Source: Candidatus Fibrimonadaceae bacterium (GTDB taxonomy: Bacteria > Fibrobacterota > Fibrobacteria > Fibrobacterales > Fibrobacteraceae). From it: a DNA stretch of 64,000 nt. Under the pieces are notes generated by a model. It ran no database searches and was not told the DNA's origin. It worked only from the letters and a program-made list of their open reading frames with translations. Of this stretch, positions 9,705 through 17,956 are shown one piece after another (positions within the stretch are counted from its first letter, which is position 1; every line of letters starts with the position of its first letter). Location of the stretch: NCBI GenBank assembly GCA_031281345.1, contig JAITFN010000061.1, positions 35,345 to 99,344 of the forward strand, written 5' to 3'. A program made the translations under genes and the position numbers.

Positions 9705-9859
9705 AATTCAAACAACTTTATTAAATTAACAACTTCAATATTATGGCACTCTTCTGACAATTTTTTACGTATATCTTCAAAAAATCCTTTGACAGACACA
9801 AGAATAATATCTGCTACGTTGTAAACAGGAACTATGATACTTACTTTTATATTCTGCAT
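9701..9859 (-). pseudogene. Deleted GT2/Rossmann fusion gene, 52-codon in-frame remnant
   Basis: Missed by the ORF track because of its length. It opens MQNIKVSIIVPVYN, a perfect GT2 start, then jumps in frame to VADIILVSVKGFFEDIRKKL..., which resembles the last strand and helix of the shared Rossmann-like module. About 350 residues of a normal GT2-plus-module protein are missing. The start codon and an ATGA overlap with the GT8 gene are kept, so coupled translation survives. I read this as the scar of an in-frame deletion. Confidence 0.65.
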
Positions 9860-9884
9860 TTTGCTTTAAATATAGAAAATTATT

Positions 9885-10979
9885 TTAATTAGGCTTTTTA
9901 ATTTGAGAAACACTAAGCATAAGATTCGATTTGCCTACACACGAAAAACCTTCACGTACGACAATAAAACCTGCTTCCGAACATATTTCAAGCAATTCCC
10001 TGTGACTAAATTCATATATGTGATCATGGTAAGAAAATAGAATTTCGTCTCCTGGTGTTGGCATATCCCTCCAAGTACGGTGTGAGTAAAATTGCATATT
10101 ATGAGGACATGAAAGAAATAAAAAACCTTCCTCTTTAAGCAATCCTCTAATTTTTCGTAACGTAGGTACTGGATTATAAGAAAAATGCTCAATTACCTCT
10201 GTCATAACAATAAAATCATATTTTTTATCGCTCGGAACATCATTTGTTTCTATATTCATAACCATAACATTTTCGGCAACGTTGTATGCATAACTATTAT
10301 TTACATAAAGATCAATCCAGTCAATATTAACATCAATCAAATTTTTAACGCAGTCTGAGAAAAAACCTATACCGGGTCCGATATCTAACATTTTTACATT
10401 ATTCTTATTTTTATAAGTTTCATAAACCCATTTGTAAATTAAATGCCACCAACAAATTCCTGCCATATAATTAAAAAAATAGTCATTAATAATAGTTTTG
10501 TCGATAAGAATAGGGAAAGCGAACTTATTTATTGAACACATAAATGATTTTTTTAATGGTTCCATATCTCCCAATCTTTCAAAATCGGGTAGCCGTACAG
10601 CTTTAATTAAGCTAAAATCTTTTATTCCAGCATATAACATTTGACGAATAATTGCGGAACGAATAACATCGCGTATTTCAGGAACAATAATATAATATTG
10701 TTCATAGTTTGATATTACGTCCCACGTGCTTATCATTTCATAACCAAACAAATGTCCACCATTTATCTCATCATTGCTGTTGCATAATACCGCAGGCTTG
10801 ATACCAAACGTATTTAATGCTGCTAAACTATTGCCTAAAGCACCTATTCCGAATATCGCTATACCCCTATCAACCAATTTCTTGATTTCATCAATACTTC
10901 TGCTTGTTGAAATTAAGAAATAAGTTATACATAGGTTATTGGGGAAAACTTCGGTTTTTCCAATTTCTTCAACGTACAT
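9885..10979 (-). CDS. Rossmann-like module fused to a class I SAM methyltransferase
   Basis: 364 residues. Residues ~35-120 carry the shared module (GIAIFGIGALGNSLAAL, HLFGYEMISTWD). Residues ~190-350 are a Methyltransf_11/23-type domain: KMLDIGPGIGFFSDCV as SAM loop, KKYDFIVMTEVIEHF as strand 4, and LLKEEGFLFLSCPH after it. Likely a sugar or lipid methyltransferase in glycan assembly. AGGAGG is placed correctly before the ATG at 10979, one of the strongest ribosome-binding sites in the cluster. Confidence 0.82.
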   Translation of the reverse strand: MYVEEIGKTEVFPNNLCITYFLISTSRSIDEIKKLVDRGIAIFGIGALGNSLAALNTFGIKPAVLCNSNDEINGGHLFGYEMISTWDVISNYEQYYIIVPEIRDVIRSAIIRQMLYAGIKDFSLIKAVRLPDFERLGDMEPLKKSFMCSINKFAFPILIDKTIINDYFFNYMAGICWWHLIYKWVYETYKNKNNVKMLDIGPGIGFFSDCVKNLIDVNIDWIDLYVNNSYAYNVAENVMVMNIETNDVPSDKKYDFIVMTEVIEHFSYNPVPTLRKIRGLLKEEGFLFLSCPHNMQFYSHRTWRDMPTPGDEILFSYHDHIYEFSHRELLEICSEAGFIVVREGFSCVGKSNLMLSVSQIKKPN

Positions 10980-10988
10980 TTTAACCTC

Positions 10989-12470
10989 CTATAAAATTGC
11001 CAAATATTCACAAAATTCAATTTTATTTGCTGGTATTTCCAAATCAAACCTAAGTTGCTTATATATTTGTTCCTCAAATACATTGGTTGCCATAATTATA
11101 ATTTTATCAAAATCCAAGGTATTAATTTTTTCAGGTGGTATCACTTGAATACCATCCAGTTCTTTGTGCCATTTATCGCCATTATTGTCAGAAAGTGCAA
11201 CGATTTCGCAATTATCTGGAAACTTGTAAAAACTCATTATTTTTTTATAAAGAAAACCTGTACCGAAAATAATAATCTTTTCTTTTTTTTGCAAAGGCTT
11301 CTCATAATTTGAAGAAAGAATATCATTTTTTATTCTTTCTGCGCACTTTCCATCCATATAAGGAATACATTTGCGCAATGCAGACTCTCTGGCAGGTTTT
11401 TTTTCATCAATGCCGCTATGAACCATATCCAAAAATTTTACTATATCTTTACTCCCCGTTCCCTTATAATAACTTTCCATCAAAGGAACCAAAGGAGGAA
11501 ATATCGGCTCTCTATAATCAATATTTTCAAGATATAGCACTGGAACGCCTACAACAGCTGACTCTATCATTAAAGCACTTCGATCTGTTATGATAACGTT
11601 TGCGTTCAATAAAGAAGGACGGTAATCATCTGCTCTATCAATATATGTATTTGGCGCAGAACCTATAATTTCTAGTAATTTTGCTGATTTTCTGTTGTTT
11701 GTTTCATTTACAGCATCATCTCCAAAACGCGGATGAGGCAAGAAAATGAAAAAAAGTTCTTTTTGATAATCCGCAAGTTTTTCAGCAAACTCAATATATT
11801 CTTCTAAATAAGGCGTTACTTGTTTTTCTACTCCTGAATCCAAAATAACTTTTGCAAAATGCGTATGCCAAACTACAATTTTTCTGCCTTTTATTCTTGA
11901 TTGCAAATCATTAGATAAAGTAAACCTATGTTTCTGAACTAGCGAATCAAAACGAGGCAAACCCAATGCTCGAACCGCTTGGGCATTTTCACAATATTTT
12001 TCATATTCTCGTTTAAATTCATCAGATAGTGTATAAATTCTCCAAGCATTTTTCAAAACAGGCTCACGAAAATGGTCGTGCCTCGCTGCTGCTGTATCTG
12101 CCAATTCAATTCCGTATGGTATATAAATCACTCGAATTTCCAATCTTTTTAAACGCAAACTATATAGATACGGCTTTCTATGCAATGTTTCATAAGGTGT
12201 TTGAATCACAGCAATATGTGGGTTGAATTTTCTAAAATTTGAATAATCAAACGGTATAAAATCCAAATTATTCTCTTGTAAAAAACTTTCGGCGGATTCT
12301 GTGTGCCGTGAAATATCAACGCCATCTTGTACAAGGTAAAGCTTTACATCAAATCGTGGATCATTTACACATTCAAGAAAAAAAGTTTCCCAAGATGGCC
12401 AAAATGATGCCATCTGAAATAAAAAAGCTATCCTTATTTTTTCTCTCTCTTGTAATTCTAGGTAACTCAC
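10989..12470 (-). CDS. CDP-glycerol/ribitol phosphotransferase-like protein with C-terminal module
   Basis: The ORF track starts at 12530, giving a 64-base overlap with the upstream gene. I prefer the GTG at 12470, which forms a GTGA stop-start overlap and has GCGGGGAA upstream. The body resembles the teichoic-acid glycerophosphotransferase fold: IPYGIELADTAAARHD, GLPRFDSLV, WHTHFA, FLPHPR and the ITDRSALMIESAVVGVPVLYL nucleotide site (quoted in part). The last ~95 residues are the shared module (KIIIFGTGFLYKKIM, LSDNNGDKW). It could move ribitol- or glycerol-phosphate from a CDP donor made by the 20478..22839 genes. Confidence 0.8.
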   Translation of the reverse strand: MSYLELQEREKIRIAFLFQMASFWPSWETFFLECVNDPRFDVKLYLVQDGVDISRHTESAESFLQENNLDFIPFDYSNFRKFNPHIAVIQTPYETLHRKPYLYSLRLKRLEIRVIYIPYGIELADTAAARHDHFREPVLKNAWRIYTLSDEFKREYEKYCENAQAVRALGLPRFDSLVQKHRFTLSNDLQSRIKGRKIVVWHTHFAKVILDSGVEKQVTPYLEEYIEFAEKLADYQKELFFIFLPHPRFGDDAVNETNNRKSAKLLEIIGSAPNTYIDRADDYRPSLLNANVIITDRSALMIESAVVGVPVLYLENIDYREPIFPPLVPLMESYYKGTGSKDIVKFLDMVHSGIDEKKPARESALRKCIPYMDGKCAERIKNDILSSNYEKPLQKKEKIIIFGTGFLYKKIMSFYKFPDNCEIVALSDNNGDKWHKELDGIQVIPPEKINTLDFDKIIIMATNVFEEQIYKQLRFDLEIPANKIEFCEYLAIL

Positions 12471-13681
12471 AAATTCCCCGCTGGCTGTAAACTGCCGCTT
12501 TCTTCTCTTTTTTTTTCTGCCATTTTCCACACAATTCCAAATTGCTCTGAATGTTCTATTTCCCTGTCTGTAATGCGCGGGTTGAATTTTTCCCCAATTT
12601 CTGAACGTTCAAGATTATATTTCGCATCATAATAATTGGGCATAAGCCTTGCCGCTTCTGCAAAATATGGCTTTGCAGCATCTACGTTTTGTTGCTGCAA
12701 CACACAGCAGCCTATATTGTTTGCAAATTCCGCACGGTAAGGCATTTGTTCTTGACCTAAACGAAGATATTTCTCCGCACTTTCAAAATTTCCTTGATAG
12801 CGATAATATCCCGTGCCTAAATAAAATGCTGCCCAAGGATTTTGATGTTTGTTTAATGCGTCTATAAAAAGTTTATTAGCTTTATCCGTATTGCCAAGAC
12901 GATAATACAATTTTCCTAAAACAATTTCTTTTTCATTTTCGCTGTAATTCGTGTGTTTAACTATATTTTCTAATTTTTCAAAGCTATAGCGAGCATATAT
13001 TCTTTGGTTATCTTGCTCAACCCGTTCACGGTCGCCAGAATAATTGTCCTCATGCACACGGTAACGCAAAAGCGGTTTATCTATGTGCTTGAAAGTTGCA
13101 CCAGCATCTATAAGATCAAACATATAAGCGTGATCACAACAAATAGGCGTTTCAAGTGAATAGCGTAATTTGTGTTTTTCAATAAAATCACGTTTCACCA
13201 ATACATTCATACCCAAGTTGGAAATGCCGTAACCTATCATCATAACCGCGAGCAAATCATTGTTGCGATGATAGTAATCCTCGTGCCCACGTATTCGTAC
13301 TGTATTCAGTTGTTCATCAACGAATTCTATATCGTTATATACACAATCAACATCTGCAAATTTCTCAATCATACGAACTTGTTCGTATAATTTTTCGCGG
13401 TAATAAATATCATCGTGATGGATAAAGGTAATGTATTTGCCATTTACATAATTGTCCAAAGCTTCATTGTAACCATTTACAGACCCTTTTGATTTTTGGC
13501 GAAAATATTTAATTCGCTCATCTTTATACGAAGCAACTATATTTGGAGTATTATCATCCGAGGCATCTACTACCACAAGTTCAAAATGCGGATAGGTTTG
13601 CGCTAATACGCTATCAATCGCAGCACGGATATAGTTTTCACCGTTGCGAACAGGAAGAATTACGGAAACTAAACTATTCAT
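12467..13681 (-). CDS. GT2 glycosyltransferase with C-terminal TPR repeats
   Basis: 404 residues. Residues 1-230 are a GT-A family 2 domain (SVILPVRNGENYIRAAID, DASDDNT, ITFIHHDDIYY). Residues ~255-370 are helical tetratricopeptide-like repeats (YYRLGNTDKANKLFIDAL, YYRYQGNFESAEKYL, NIGCCVLQQQNVDAAKPYF). The repeats may dock partners in the glycan machinery. It overlaps the upstream FkbM gene by four bases. Part of its 5' end is duplicated at 14962..15022. Confidence 0.88.
   Translation of the reverse strand: MNSLVSVILPVRNGENYIRAAIDSVLAQTYPHFELVVVDASDDNTPNIVASYKDERIKYFRQKSKGSVNGYNEALDNYVNGKYITFIHHDDIYYREKLYEQVRMIEKFADVDCVYNDIEFVDEQLNTVRIRGHEDYYHRNNDLLAVMMIGYGISNLGMNVLVKRDFIEKHKLRYSLETPICCDHAYMFDLIDAGATFKHIDKPLLRYRVHEDNYSGDRERVEQDNQRIYARYSFEKLENIVKHTNYSENEKEIVLGKLYYRLGNTDKANKLFIDALNKHQNPWAAFYLGTGYYRYQGNFESAEKYLRLGQEQMPYRAEFANNIGCCVLQQQNVDAAKPYFAEAARLMPNYYDAKYNLERSEIGEKFNPRITDREIEHSEQFGIVWKMAEKKREESGSLQPAGNL
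13572..13632 (-). repeat. 61-bp repeat, copy inside the GT2-TPR gene
   Basis: This stretch encodes residues IRAAIDSVLAQTYPHFELVV of the GT2-TPR protein. It is repeated at 14962..15022 with two mismatches over 61 bases, in the same orientation. The second copy is the start of a truncated relic. Confidence 0.9.
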
Positions 13682-14823
13682 ATATTTTTCTCCGGTATGA
13701 CGTATAAAACTGTTTCACCTGCATAATTCCAATCGTGCCCATGATGGCGTAAGAAGAAACGGTACGCGGGATTCATTTCATGAAGAAGCAAGGGTATTTC
13801 ATAGACATCTTCAGGTTTATGATAAATACACACCGCCATCTTAGGTTTGCTATTTTTGATGGTTTCCATCATGCCAATTAACGCGTTTCGTTCATAACCT
13901 TCTATATCCAACTTAATAAACGATACTGAACTTTTGTTGCTTACAACATTATCCAAAGCTACCAATTTACCAAAATTATCAGAAAATACTCCACCTACTT
14001 TCTGCACATGCGTACTAGCCCCATTTCCGATCAACTTTATTTTTTCCTCTTGATTTGACAATCCATATTGGAATATAAATATTTTCTGAGAAAGATTTTC
14101 TGGCAATGTTTTAATATACGCATTCATTATGGCATAATTTTTTTCATCCACTTCAAATGAGTAAATGCTATTAAAATTACTTTTAGTTCGTGCTATAAAA
14201 TTCTGAATAGTATCTCCCGTATATCCACCGCCGTCTATAAAAGTTTCATTATCATTTAGTGTAATTATATCATCGGGGAAATATTGATCACCACTATAAA
14301 CCGTATCAAAAAACCTTTTGTTTTCGTATGGCAATATATTGTATTGAATACGGCGTATAAATATCTGCCTAGACAAGTCATCAGAAAATAATGAAAAAAC
14401 TTTTTCTAACCCTTCATAGTTTTCCGTATATAATTTGCCTGATTGTCTGAATCCATATAATCTGAATAAATCAAAAGAGTTTTGTAACTCTTGATTAATT
14501 ACATAGAATCCTTTCGCGGATAATTCAGCAATAATGTCATCTGCCTGAAATATACTTACAAATATATATGTATTCTTATCAAGCTCATGTGGGGGTACAC
14601 ATTTTATTCCACAATATTCCTTGCCATGTTTATTTTTATCATTATCAGACACACACCTTATTCTATTTCCTAATTTCTTCTTAAGAATCGGTAAAATCTC
14701 TGTTCCATAACTACCCATACCAAAAATGCAGATTTTATCATACAGCATTTCTAATTCAGCGAAATACTTATCAAAAGGAGATACCTCGTTGATAATTCCA
14801 ATACATTCTTTTAACTGTTCCAT
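13678..14823 (-). CDS. FkbM-family methyltransferase with N-terminal Rossmann-like module
   Basis: About 381 residues from the ATG at 14823 (MEQLKECIGI), preceded by GGAAAAG; the ORF track begins 12 codons earlier. Residues ~30-120 are the shared module (KICIFGMGSYGTEILPIL, CVSDNDKNKHG). Residues ~185-375 are FkbM: ETFIDGGGYTGDTIQNF as SAM loop and FIKLDIEGYERNALIGM as the signature. Likely O-methylates a glycan sugar. It ends with a four-base overlap into the GT2-TPR gene. Confidence 0.85.
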   Translation of the reverse strand: MEQLKECIGIINEVSPFDKYFAELEMLYDKICIFGMGSYGTEILPILKKKLGNRIRCVSDNDKNKHGKEYCGIKCVPPHELDKNTYIFVSIFQADDIIAELSAKGFYVINQELQNSFDLFRLYGFRQSGKLYTENYEGLEKVFSLFSDDLSRQIFIRRIQYNILPYENKRFFDTVYSGDQYFPDDIITLNDNETFIDGGGYTGDTIQNFIARTKSNFNSIYSFEVDEKNYAIMNAYIKTLPENLSQKIFIFQYGLSNQEEKIKLIGNGASTHVQKVGGVFSDNFGKLVALDNVVSNKSSVSFIKLDIEGYERNALIGMMETIKNSKPKMAVCIYHKPEDVYEIPLLLHEMNPAYRFFLRHHGHDWNYAGETVLYVIPEKNI

Positions 14824-15026
14824 ATATTCTTTTCCACTTTCTGATTTTCCGCCAACCAATCATTTATATCCGCTTTTCCGCTTACCGTATGCCAGTTGTG
14901 AGCTACTCGCTTTAAAGTACAATAACTGCAAATTTTGGAAGGGGTTTTAAGATATTGTAAAACCACAAGTTCAAAATGCGGGTAAGTTTGCGCTAATACG
15001 CTATCAATCGCAGCACGGATATTCAT
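14811..15026 (-). pseudogene. Chimeric relic: GT2 5' fragment joined to another gene's 3' end
   Basis: 71 codons. Residues 2-22 repeat the GT2 start region of the 12467 gene (IRAAIDSVLAQTYPHFELVV), but lack the preceding VSVILPVRNGE. The frame then runs into unrelated sequence containing CSYCTLKRVAHNW and ends inside the start of the FkbM gene. No complete domain remains. It looks like a recombination or deletion scar between two glycan genes. It has a start and a GGAG upstream, so it may still be translated. Confidence 0.6.
14962..15022 (-). repeat. 61-bp repeat, relic copy
   Basis: Second copy of the 13572..13632 sequence, 59 of 61 bases identical. It supplies the first 21 residues of the relic ORF. 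Confidence 0.9.
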
Positions 15027-15027
15027 A

Positions 15028-15957
15028 TTAATACAACTCCAATTCTTTCAAAAATGGTAAGTCACTGTTGTTAAAACCATTTGTTTGAACAGAGATAGGA
15101 ATCCGTTCTTTTTGACATTTTAAAACTAAGAGGTTTATATCATTTTTCTCACGGTCGCTTAATATCATTCGGCTGCGGACATCATGAGCTATAACAACTT
15201 TTCCAGGATTAACTTTTGAAATAATATCTATAAATCCATTGATGTTTTTGTCATCGTCATTTATTCTATCGAATAAAATATATTTCAAATGAATCATAGA
15301 ACCATTACTCGCGGAAGCGTATCTAAGTAAATTCCGCTTAACTTTCTCAAACAAATTTACACCTTTTAGCTTTGAAAAAGTCAACTCCGTTCCCGCATCC
15401 AACGATACTTCAAGCATTGTTTTCTTTTGCTTAATTAAATCAAATAGGTTCTCAGAAAATATAGAGCAATTTGTACCGATTCTGATACTCCAATCGTTTC
15501 TACGAAATATATTTATTATTTTATCCCTATCTTCTGAAACAAGCAATTCACCGCCATAATAATCTATTTTTGTTATCATTAAATGCGTTTCCATAAAATT
15601 CAAAACATCTAGTATAGACATATCTATTCCATTTATTTTACCGTTATGCTCTCCATAAACGCAGTAATTACATAGGAAATTACATCTCGTTGCGCCACGT
15701 AATCCAGAACCGAATCGTACGAGATCAATTTTTAGGGTTGGAGTACCAACCCCCTCTTTAAGAATAGCACAGCCATCACACCGAGTTTTTTCACCGACCG
15801 AGAGTTTATAATTCAAGGTTTCACATAAATCATAATACGCCTTAATACTATCTTCAATATTAGCCGTATGCTTTATCGTCGTACGATTTGGTTCGCAGCA
15901 AATAGATAACGAATTCTTATCAATAAACAAATATGTTCCGATTCTAGGACAAAACAT
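15028..15957 (-). CDS. Radical SAM protein of the glycan cluster
   Basis: About 309 residues from the ATG at 15957; the track begins at a GTG four codons upstream. GGTGG sits before this ATG. TRCNFLCNYCVYG is the CxxxCxxC [4Fe-4S] motif, and YYGGELLV is the GGE motif that contacts SAM. Extra cysteines upstream (ICCEP, RCDGCAIL) may bind an auxiliary cluster. The family is related to SPASM/twitch-type enzymes. Its target here is unknown; a modification of a sugar, lipid or peptide is possible. It lies just after the fused nucleotidyltransferase-flavoprotein gene. Confidence 0.82.
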   Translation of the reverse strand: MFCPRIGTYLFIDKNSLSICCEPNRTTIKHTANIEDSIKAYYDLCETLNYKLSVGEKTRCDGCAILKEGVGTPTLKIDLVRFGSGLRGATRCNFLCNYCVYGEHNGKINGIDMSILDVLNFMETHLMITKIDYYGGELLVSEDRDKIINIFRRNDWSIRIGTNCSIFSENLFDLIKQKKTMLEVSLDAGTELTFSKLKGVNLFEKVKRNLLRYASASNGSMIHLKYILFDRINDDDKNINGFIDIISKVNPGKVVIAHDVRSRMILSDREKNDINLLVLKCQKERIPISVQTNGFNNSDLPFLKELELY

Positions 15958-15958
15958 A

Positions 15959-17956
15959 CTATATTCCACCCGTCAAACTTTGGCTTTCCATAATAACCCG
16001 ATCCATATTCCAATACTCAAAATTCCCAAACCTGCCGTTTAAATACACGCCTTGATTGTTGAAATACTCACGAATATATTTCATATTTTCTTTATGCTGC
16101 AAATCGTATATCACATAAGCATAGGGAAAACGCTTCAACGTAAAAGCCTGTACTTCACTCTTTTCATGCACAAAACCTATTTTGAACAATCCATCTATAA
16201 ATTTCTCCTGCAATTCCTCATCAGAAAGAGCAGCCGTTTTGTCTTCATCGCGATATGTATATTCCATCATATAAGATGCTGTGCCGTCTTTATGATAGTT
16301 TTCTCCAAGAAAATCCACTTTGCTTATTCTATGGAAAATTACATCTGGGTTTGCAACCATAAATGCAAAATTATCACCAGCTCTATCCACAGAAACTGTT
16401 GCCATTGCTATAATAATATTGTTATGCCGCAAATTGCGCCCGCATTTTGCTACTTGCTCATCAATGCCACTATAAATTTCAGTTAAAACATTCACAGGAA
16501 TACACGATACCAGCAAATCGCCTTTGTATTCTGCATTTGCTGCCTTAACATACCAGCTATTATTTGATTTTTGCACCGAACTTACTTTATGCGATGTATG
16601 AATTTTTACTTTTCTATTTAATTTATTCATAAATGCGTTTATAAATGCCGCGGTAGCACCTGTTTTTGGATAGGAAAAATACAACTGATGAGTGTAGCCA
16701 TCTATAGTTTCACCAGCCGCACTTCGCAATATATCTTCATCGGGCGGACGTGGTATGCGTTCTACCATTTGCGTATCCATATACGCAGGGTTAAATTTCC
16801 ATATTTTTTCATTGTACGGGCAAAGATACAAATTTACAATGCCTTCGCCAAAAGTTTTCAAAAAAAATTGAAGCATATTATCGGCAGGATAGTCTCTATA
16901 TGGATTATGCAAAAAAGCATCTACGCATTTCGCACGTTCTTCGTCATTAAGTTTAGATAAATCATTTTCAAAAGGATATTGTATAAAACTCCCTTTATGG
17001 AGTATTCTGTTGGAACGCCGCAATTCATGCTTGTTATCTCCGAGCAAAGCCAACATAAAATTCAGAGTTTCTTTGTCTTTTGAAAAAAAGATGTGCGGAC
17101 CTATATCAACTGTGATTCCATTATGCTGAAAACTGCGGCACAAGCCCCCTAGCTCATTTTCTTTTTCCAATATATCTATAGAAGCAATGCCGGGTTTTTC
17201 TTGCAGAAAGTAAGCGAGTGATATTCCAGCAAGCCCACCGCCTAGTATAATAATTTTTCTTCCTCTATTTTGCACATCTTTTTCCACGGCAGCAAAACGC
17301 TCTGGGGTTCCCATATCTTTAACATATTCCGGAGAATTATAGGCAAATACTTTGCCTCCAGGTATCACTCTCATAATCAAATCATGGTCTAAGTCACATT
17401 TTGTAGCTTCGCCAACAGGAAGCGCATCGCCATTAAATATGTATAATCCGGCATTGGCAAGATTGGGAAGGTTGTCGCCGCGTTGCTTGTCATTTTTGGA
17501 TTTCCATGAGGTCACACGGTCTTCCGCATCGGTCACAAGAATATCGCTATCTTGCGGATGGCTGTTTGGGTGCGCAAATAATGTTATGGATGCTTGTTTT
17601 TCTCTGTGAAAACGGATAAATTTTTCTATATCTATGTCAAAATACACATCACCCAAGAGTATAAGCGTATCTTCTCGTGGCAACAATGCCAAAGCACCGC
17701 CCGTGCCTAGAGGTTCGTTTTCTACAATATAATCTATATGTACGCCAAAAGCCTTGCCATCGCCAAAATGATTGCGGATAACATCGGCTTTATAACCCAC
17801 AGTCAATGTAATTTGATTAATGCCTTGCAAAGCTAAAACCTCAATATGATGTTGCAGCAGAGGTTTGCCGACAATGGGAAACATGGGTTTGGGCAAGTCA
17901 GGATAAATTTCTCCTATGCGAGTTCCCTTGCCACCTGCTAAAATAGCCGCCCTCAT
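15959..17956 (-). CDS. Fused sugar-1-P nucleotidyltransferase and UDP-Galp-mutase-like flavoprotein
   Basis: 665 residues in two parts. Residues 1-225 are a nucleotidyltransferase like HddC/GMP-mannose pyrophosphorylase (AILAGGKGTRIGEIYPDLPK, ENEPLGTGGAL, LLGDVYFDID). From residue 231 a new dinucleotide fold begins (KIIILGGGLAGISLAYFLQ, DILEKENELGGLCRS, DIGPHIFFS), resembling UDP-galactopyranose mutase and protoporphyrinogen-oxidase-like flavoproteins. The N-terminal half would make an NDP-sugar, probably GDP-heptose given gmhA- and hddA-like genes next door. The second half may isomerise or oxidise a sugar. The fusion is unusual; no frameshift or internal start is needed. Confidence 0.85.
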   Translation of the reverse strand: MRAAILAGGKGTRIGEIYPDLPKPMFPIVGKPLLQHHIEVLALQGINQITLTVGYKADVIRNHFGDGKAFGVHIDYIVENEPLGTGGALALLPREDTLILLGDVYFDIDIEKFIRFHREKQASITLFAHPNSHPQDSDILVTDAEDRVTSWKSKNDKQRGDNLPNLANAGLYIFNGDALPVGEATKCDLDHDLIMRVIPGGKVFAYNSPEYVKDMGTPERFAAVEKDVQNRGRKIIILGGGLAGISLAYFLQEKPGIASIDILEKENELGGLCRSFQHNGITVDIGPHIFFSKDKETLNFMLALLGDNKHELRRSNRILHKGSFIQYPFENDLSKLNDEERAKCVDAFLHNPYRDYPADNMLQFFLKTFGEGIVNLYLCPYNEKIWKFNPAYMDTQMVERIPRPPDEDILRSAAGETIDGYTHQLYFSYPKTGATAAFINAFMNKLNRKVKIHTSHKVSSVQKSNNSWYVKAANAEYKGDLLVSCIPVNVLTEIYSGIDEQVAKCGRNLRHNNIIIAMATVSVDRAGDNFAFMVANPDVIFHRISKVDFLGENYHKDGTASYMMEYTYRDEDKTAALSDEELQEKFIDGLFKIGFVHEKSEVQAFTLKRFPYAYVIYDLQHKENMKYIREYFNNQGVYLNGRFGNFEYWNMDRVIMESQSLTGGI

